64,000 nt of DNA from Trema orientale (lineage: Eukaryota; Streptophyta; Magnoliopsida; Rosales; Cannabaceae), in assembly GCA_002914845.1 (NCBI GenBank), contig JXTC01000004.1, forward strand, positions 1,628,862 through 1,692,861, read 5' to 3'. Under the pieces are notes generated by a model. The model searched no databases. It was given only the letters and a program-made list of their open reading frames with translations, and was not told where the DNA came from. Within the stretch, counting starts at the first letter, position 1; each line of letters begins with the position of its first letter. Position numbers and translations under genes: made by a program. Positions 57,526 to 64,000 of this stretch are shown one piece after another.

Positions 57526-60300
57526 ATTACATAAGGAATCCAACAACCTTTAATGCCATAAACCCAAATAATTATCTCGAAATAACATATAACACTTTGT
57601 AAAAGTGAGAAAGCAAGAGAGCATTTTGTCGTTTTTGAAATAGTTCAAACAAACTATCGGAAAAACTTAACACAAAAAACTTTGAGAAATGCTAACCGCA
57701 CTATTTTGTATACTTTTTTTAATCTCATTACTTGTCATAAAGATCTTATTAGCAAATCTGATATAATCTACATAATGAGACATGAGAATAAAAAATGGTG
57801 AAAATTCCTCAAAAACATAATTCTTAAAATTGGAAACTTCTTCATTTGGTAACGTGTGAAGTCATGTATTGAGTCATTCATTTCTAAAAAGCCCGTCCTG
57901 TAGTCAACTTGTTTATCCAACAAAAAAAAAAGAGTTACGTAAGAAAGCAGAGTTATTTGACCGTTAAGAGTAAAGGAAGGCCAAATTGGCAAATTGGCCA
58001 GCACCGAATGGCCGAAAATGACAGGTTTCTTCCAAATTATCTTATGAGTAAACTAAATGTCAATAGTAAGTAAATAATTTTTATTTTTATCGGAAAGATA
58101 CTTAATTAGTTTTTTTTTATGTGCACCACTTGAACATTTTGATTTTACACACCCCAGATGTCGTTATTTTCCAAAACCCTCTTTCTTTCTTTCCTTTTCC
58201 TTTCTTTTTTTTCCAATGCTATACGACAATCCGTGACTTTGACGGTCCATGGTGTTACGCTACTTTCATTTTATTGCTAGTATTATGTTTTTGAAAAAAA
58301 GAAAAAACAAAAGGACCAACTAGGTCAGCTTGAGTTGTATCCTCATCTTCACCATTTTGTTGTCTTATTTCATTGACAAAAACATGCATCGCATAAGCCC
58401 AACTCCAAAAATAAAAACAAAAGAAACATGTCTACAACACACAAAGCCCTCCACAAAATAATGCAATCGTGGTCTTTTTTGTTTGGTAGTCTATGAATCT
58501 TCAAATTTGGTACTTTATTAACAACTTATGGTCGTGAGAGAGATTAGAGTCAGTAGAGCATAGTTGATTGTTGGAATTTTTAGCCAAATGGCCGAATTTT
58601 AGATTATAATTTGTAAAATAGCTGTTTTTCAAATACGATTAAAAAAGACTGAATTTTGAAAATTATTTAAAGAATGACCATTTTTTCATATTTAATATAC
58701 CAAAATATATTGATTTATTTTTTAAAATTGATTTATTTTATAAAAAAATAGATCAACTAAAAAAATGACCATTTATCAAAATAATATTATAAAATGATTA
58801 TTTATTAAAAAGGTATAAAAATGGCCATTTTTAAAATTATTCTGAAAAAAAAGGCCATTTATTATAAATACTCGGTTTTTGGACATTTGTAAACTTTCAA
58901 AAATTATTACCAGCTACTTGCCATTTTAAAAATTGATATTAAAAAAAAGGGTCATTTCTAATAAATAGTCGGGTTTTGTACATTTGTACCTAACTTTCAA
59001 AAAATATTACCAACTACTTTTATTAGTATTTTTACAAATATTTCCAGTCCAAACGATGCGGTCGCAATCAATCCTTTTAACATACTAGCTATTAAATAAA
59101 TAGTCTAGTAAGTACTCGTATGAGGCAGTTTGGCCTAGTGACTGGGAGTCTGGAACTCCGCGCTTTTGGGATCAATCCCCAGCAAACTCTATCTCTTCTT
59201 TCTCTTTTACGTTTTTTTTTTCTTTTTCATTTTTCCTTTTTCTATTTTTTCCCCTTTTACATTTTTTTTATTCCTTTTTTTTTTCTTTTTTTCGTTTTTC
59301 TTTAAAAAAAAATCATTTCTTAAAGAAAATATAACATTTTTCAATTTAGTTTCTACCGGTTTGATTTACACTCGAAAATCACTCAATACCAATTTTAGTT
59401 TTAGTTTCAAAAATAATAATAACTAAATTTTTTTAGGAAACCAAAATAGTCCAAATTGTTTTTTGGTTACTATTCGAAACTAACATGGTTTCCACTTGAA
59501 ATCGTTTTGGTTTTCACTCGAAGCTACTTAATACTAATTTGGGTTTTGGTTTTAAGAATCACAATAACCAAATTTTTTTAGGAAACCAAAATAGTTCATT
59601 TTTTCTTTTTGTTGTTATTATTCAAAACTAACATGGTTTCCACTTGAAACCAATTTGGTTTCAAGAATAACAATAACTAATTTAGTTTGAAACTATTTTA
59701 GTTTATGATTTCTACTTCTTAATTGATTATTGGATTCTAACAACCACATCAAATAGTTAGAAACGAGTAGGAAAAATAGTTTCTAGTTTTGAAAATTAAT
59801 TAGTAAAAGATTTTCGGCAACCATAATGGTTAACAGAGAAGCTTAAAAACTAGAAATCACAATGGTTCTGGTTTCTGGTTTGTGATCATAATTTAATTAT
59901 TATTCATGGATTTCATTTTTTTAGTAAATATAGCTCAAAGCAATTTCTTAAGATGATGATTGATGGTGCTGATAGTAATTGTTTTAAGGTGTCAAGATCA
60001 TATTTAATAGAATTACGACACTTAAGAATACTGAATTCCAGATAGGGTGATTAAATTATGCAAAAGTATGAACCAAGTGAAATAAATACAATAGATGGTC
60101 CTGCAAGTCCAGAACTCCTTTAGTCCCTGCTGTTTCCCATACAAACTTGAAAAGCCCAAGAGGTCCCTGTTCAAATGTCTCACCCCTCCCCACTCCAAAT
60201 CATCTTTCCTCATTCGAAGTTATATTCTTTCCCATAGATTTTTATTTTTTTTTTTAAAAAGCTATTACATTGCCATTATTATAAAATCCGCCACATAAAT
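57526..60300. repeat. Repeats related to 3985-4177 and 1150-1900; no gene recognised
   Basis: About 58600-58990 shares TATTGATTTATTTTTTAAAA-type text with 3985-4177 and has internal near-duplicates. At about 59122-59180, TTTGGCCTAGTGACTGGGAG and GGGATCAATCCCC look like polymerase III A and B boxes of a tRNA-derived sequence, followed by a T-rich tract. 59380-59900 is rich in GAAACCAAAATAGTT-type repeats and contains a reverse complement of about 1700-1860. No coding region is supported. Confidence 0.45.
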
Positions 60301-60319
60301 CCACTTCAATATCTCTAAC

Positions 60320-60594
60320 ATGTCCATAATAGCAAAACATGCAAAGAATGGATCAGAATTGAAGGAGGAATTAAACAAAGAGAAATATTGGATTGGGCAT
60401 TAACTACGGTTGAAGAAAGTGAGAACAATCTAAACTCATTAGTAGAGCTTTGTTCTGAGAGCTTAGATAACCTCCAGAGTCTAGTAATGGCGAAATTGCA
60501 AAATGAGTTGGAGTTACAGACGGCAGCTATTGAGTGGGAGCAGTGGATCCAGGGAATTAACGAGCTTCGACGACAGAGAAAGGTTTTCCGGTGA
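60320..60594 (+). pseudogene. Small helical protein gene split by a frame change
   Basis: The ATG at 60320 opens MSIIAKHAKNGSELKEEL then NKEKYWIGH and stops at 60403. In the frame overlapping it, translation continues without a break as DWALTTVEESENNLNSLVEL, CSESLDNLQSLVMAKLQNEL, ELQTAAIEWEQWIQGINEL and RRQRKVFR to 60594. The second part has no ATG of its own at its beginning. The two parts look like one helical protein of about 90 residues, with acidic and Leu-rich heptads, interrupted by one missing base near 60393. It may be a young pseudogene or a sequencing error. I do not recognise the family. Confidence 0.5.
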
Positions 60595-61126
60595 AGGATT
60601 GAGTTCTGCACAGAGCATGAAGAATAGGCTAGAAAGAGAACTCTTGCCTATCGACAATATTGTGGTACTTTTTTTATAAACACTATATGGAAAAATAATA
60701 GAAACAAAAACACCGTATTTTATATATATATATATTTTTAAAAGAAGTTAGTATTGAGTGTCATTTTCCCTAAACACTCTTGATTGTTTTTGTTGGGCCA
60801 TATTAGCTTCATGTTTTGAGCCCAAATTTGAAAATGGGCTAGCTCTATTTTTAGAGGAAATTAGCTCCAGTACTACCTTTAAAAAAAAAAAAAAATCAAA
60901 TATACGTGTATATTAGAGAAAATACCAACTTATATAAAAGGTCGTCTTAAATCGAGGGTCCAAAGGCACTTAAGGGAGCCGCCCAGACCATGCTCCATGT
61001 CGATGACAAGAAGTCGTAGTCGGAAAGGACAGTGATCTCGACGAGATTTGAGGGTTTTGGGAAAGTCAAGAATGCTTTTAAAACGAACATGTATCAAAGA
61101 TAACAATAATTTTTATTCCTTTATTT

Positions 61127-61952
61127 TTTGTGAGATTTAGGTGGATGACCAAAATTTTAAATTTGATTAAATAGATGTTCATTTTTAAATTTTTATAACT
61201 AAATATTCATGTATATATATTTTTACACTAGGTAGATACACATATCTACCAATTTTAGTTACTGTACTGAAATGTACTGAGTATATAATTTTTTATACTT
61301 GGTATATAAAATTTTACACAACTGTACATTTTGCTATAACATTTGATTAAGGGACATTTACTGAAATTGGGTCCAAAATTTGGTTATATTTCTCTTACAA
61401 CAAAATGACCAAATTTTAGGCCCAATTTAAGTAAATGTCCATTATTCAAATATTATAGTAAAATTTCCAACATATATGTTTATATACCAAGTGTAAAATA
61501 TTATATACCAAACATAAAAAGTTATATACTCAGTACATTTCAATACTTTAACTGAAATTAGTAGATATACGTATCTATCAAGTGTAAAAATGTATATACT
61601 TGGACATTTAGCTATAAAATTTAAAAAGTGGACATCTACTTAATCAAATTTAAAATATTGGTCACATTCACAGAAATTTAGGTAGATGACCAATATTTTA
61701 AATTTGATTAAGTAGATGTCCATTTTTAAATTTTATAGCTAAATATCCAGGTATATATATTTTTACAAATGGTAGATATGTTTATCTACCAATTTCAGTT
61801 ACTGTACTGAGATGTACTGAGTATATAATTTTTTGTACTTAGTATATAAAATTTTACACTTGGTATAAAAACATATATACCGGACATTTTGCTATAATAT
61901 TTGACAAATAGATATTTACTTAAATTGGGCCCAAAACTTGGTCATATTTCTA
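61127..61952. repeat. Direct-inverted-direct repeat, three units of about 275 bp
   Basis: Unit 1 (about 61127-61390) and unit 3 (about 61672-61952) are direct copies, sharing TTAAATTTGATTAA(A/G)TAGATG and TACTGTACTGA(A/G)ATGTACTG. Unit 2 (about 61385-61676) is the reverse complement of both. Any two neighbours can form a hairpin. It begins about 1.1 kb, and ends about 340 bp, before the start codon of the gene at 62289. It is probably a MITE that has duplicated head to head. Confidence 0.8.
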
Positions 61953-62144
61953 TAAGCCCCTATTAACTATCATTCTCAGCAGCTAAAATTATTGAGTAAT
62001 ATTTTTGTGGCACAACTTTAACATAAAGCAAATTTTTGTTGAAAAAAAGGTATAAATTAGAAAAAATAACTGGTATAAATAATTGTTGGGTCTAATAACT
62101 GTTGCTGGTCTAAATATGTTCTGTTTTCAATCCACTCTCTGTAC

Positions 62145-62257
62145 GGCCCAAGCCCATATCTATCTGGATCCCAAGGCCCAAAATTTGGAACCCGCCTTTC
62201 ATCATCTTAGGCCGAGAGGGCAAGTCCCTCTCTCCGCAGAAACACCTTAAACCCTAG
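62145..62257 (+). promoter_or_regulatory. Site II and telo-box promoter elements
   Basis: GGCCCA at 62145-62150 (followed by AGCCCA) and at 62175-62180 are site II-type motifs, and TAAACCCTAG at 62248-62257 is a telo-box. This set lies 30-145 bp before the start codon at 62289. The pairing is typical of plant ribosome-biogenesis and translation genes, and is also seen in front of the snoRNA cluster at the other end of the window. Confidence 0.65.
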
Positions 62258-62288
62258 ACGTAGCTGAAAGCCAAGGCACTGGAACTCG

Positions 62289-63554
62289 ATGTCGGGCAAA
62301 GAAGACTATGATTCCGATGCTCCGGAGGAGTTTACGGCGGAGCAGGTAGGTTTATGCTTCACCTCTTTCTTCATCTGTTGCCGGAATTTATTTGAGAAAT
62401 TAGGGTTTTTCATCCCAAACTAGTTGTGATTTATATACATAAATATAATATATATTGGTTACAGGGGATACTGCAAGACCAAGAATTAACTAAAGTTCAG
62501 AAGGAGAATAAGGCTAGGTAAGCTGCTTTTCAATTCTGAACAACATTTGGATTAATTGCATAGATTTTTAGAGGCAAAGGAGGGTTTTTTTTTTTTTTTT
62601 TTGGTTGTTTTTATAAATAATTTTGAAGTTGATAGAATTTAAATGGAGAAGTTTAGGGATTTTGGGTCTATCTGAATATAGCAATTGAGTTAGTAATGGT
62701 TTACATGGCTAAATGTTTAGTTAGAACTTGGATTTCATTTCATACTTGCAAGTTAATTCCCTATTTACTAGTAAACAAGAGATGTTTTTTTGCATTTAGG
62801 TAAACGAGTTGTGGAATGTTCTGTATTGTTTTGAATGAGCTAGCAGAGATTGGCAATAGTAGTAAGCTTTGCCTAAAAAGCTTTATGGTTAACCAATTAT
62901 GATCTTGATGGGACTGAGACTTTGTACAGAGTTGCCCGTGAAGGAAAAGAACGTCGACGAATATGGGCTCAAAGGAAAACACCAAAACCATCAAAAGAGG
63001 CTGAAAGTGTTCAAGATGTTGCGCAGACTGGAAACCCAGATGAACCTAGTGGTAGAGAGGGAATGCTACCAAATGAGATTGTTCAATTGCTGGCTGCCCG
63101 TGAGAAGTATATGCTCTATCCCTATTAGTTTCCTCCTTTTATTTTTCTCTCTTTCTTTTGGTTCGGTATGGATTGTAGAGGTAAGATGGTCTAACCAAGA
63201 GGTGCATCTTCACTATACAGACAAGTGTTTTTATCAGACTCTGAGGATGAGAAGACTGAAGTAAAGCGCAGTTCCAAAAGGAAGAAAAAACCCAGTAGCT
63301 CAGGGTCAGTAGTAATCTCTTGTGTATCAGATTTTAGATACAGCAAGCCTTTGGAGTCGAGTGATAACTTGTTGAAATTTTTGGTGTACAGGGTGGATAC
63401 TATTGTGTTGAACGAGATACCGTCTGCTCAATGCTTACAGAATTCATTGGAGTTCTTGAAGAAGAGGAAAATGCAAGTGTCGAGATCATCTTCGGTGTTG
63501 AAAAACTCCAACCAAGCATTGCGCCTCCTTTCTTCTTCTGGCTTGTTAAAGTAA
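62289..63554 (+). CDS. Small basic, probably nucleolar protein (five exons)
   Basis: Exons 62289-62345, 62465-62517, 62930-63106, 63221-63304 and 63392-63554 join in frame to give 177 residues. The sequence starts MSGKEDYDSDAPEEFTAEQ, is highly charged (KARVAREGKERRRIWAQRK), has an acidic SDSEDEK followed by a basic RSSKRKKKPSSSG (probable nuclear signal), and ends FLKKRKMQVSRSSSVLKNSN then QALRLLSSSGLLK. The C-terminal FLKKRK...RSSSVL string resembles plant proteins annotated as U3 snoRNA-associated (Utp16-like), which I cannot verify. The telo-box and site II promoter fits a role in ribosome biogenesis. The exon 4/5 join (GG|GTCAG donor) was chosen because it keeps SSG-VDTIVLNE in frame. 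Confidence 0.8.
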
Positions 63555-64000
63555 AACTGGACAAACTGCAATATGTTTGTTTGTATCCCTTGCTTTTTAT
63601 GTATGTTATAGTTTATTGTTAGCTTGTTAGGTCATATAATTTTTCTCCTTTATTAAATAAACTCTGCGCTCTACCAAGAGCGCATTTTTGTGACCGACGC
63701 CAACCAATTGGAATGCGTTAAAATGGATGAATGAGCAATTTTCTATATTTGTTGTACTCATCACTATCTCATGAGATCCTAACTTTTTGAGAGAATCTCC
63801 ATCTCTTCCATGCTTGCATTTATAATGGGATGTTTCCATTATTTGAAACTTAAAATAAATGAAGCAAAGACTCTGCCCTTTCGTCCGATTGGAGTTTCAA
63901 AGGAAGTCCTCCATGAGCTCCTCTGAGTTGCAAAAGAGTTAGGTTCATCTTAAAATATGAAAAAATAGCCCACTTTCTCGTGAACAGAAGATGAGTTAAA
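63555..64000. other. 3' flank, no further gene recognised
   Basis: It holds the 3' untranslated region of the gene ending at 63554, with TTTATTAAATAAAC near 63649 as a possible polyadenylation context. No other coding region is supported up to the window edge. Confidence 0.4.

Noticed and set aside
59122-59180. A tRNA gene
   Set aside because: A- and B-box-like strings exist, but no cloverleaf or acceptor stem can be formed; it is at most a tRNA-derived repeat.
60315-60611. 98-codon minus-strand frame
   Set aside because: It is antisense to the plus-strand helical-protein frames, which have the better coding character.

Overview
The window is nuclear DNA from a flowering plant, most probably a eudicot. 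It is very AT-rich between genes, the genes have GT-AG introns, and the recognisable proteins are plant families: COR413, NPH3/BTB, a WAKL14-type receptor kinase, plant NASP, and a LOG exon. I cannot place the species. There is one assembly gap (N run 25218-26081) and single N bases near 9496 and 44735.

Layout. 1-965: a minus-strand cluster of three C/D-box snoRNAs behind a promoter with a TATA box, a telo-box and site II motifs. 1000-9310: repeats (a minisatellite inside a large inverted structure, a LINE endonuclease fragment, and a 1.3 kb foldback element with 8-bp target duplications). 11125-13320 (-): a COR413 plasma-membrane cold-response gene in four exons. 14269-15960: MITEs. 17661-20070 (-): an NPH3/BTB protein gene in four exons. 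23116-23304 (-): a small conserved Cys-rich protein. 24837-26888: a DNA-transposon-like element holding the gap. 27692-30465 (-): the histone chaperone NASP in six exons, with an E2F site upstream. 30816-37060: duplicated intergenic repeats around an orphan LOG first exon, a probable solo LTR and a MITE whose empty site is preserved in the second copy. 37326-37859 (+): an intronless chloroplast-targeted protein with heptad repeats. 38190-45780: a tandemly duplicated locus with one intact two-exon secreted eight-cysteine peptide gene (40854-41407) and two decayed copies. 45958-50026 (-): the WAKL14-like receptor kinase in three exons. 50100-60300: intergenic DNA with MITEs and low-complexity repeats. 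60320-60594 (+): a small ORF split by a frame change. 61127-61952: a direct-inverted-direct repeat. 62289-63554 (+): a five-exon small basic protein whose promoter carries telo-box and site II motifs.

The genes are independent plant loci, not an operon or pathway. Two promoters, at the two ends of the window, share the telo-box plus site II grammar of ribosome-biogenesis genes. The least-described items are the snoRNA cluster, the eight-cysteine peptide locus, the foldback element and the MITE with its paralogous empty site. Exon boundaries were worked out by hand from splice consensus, reading frame and remembered family sequences. No alignment was run.
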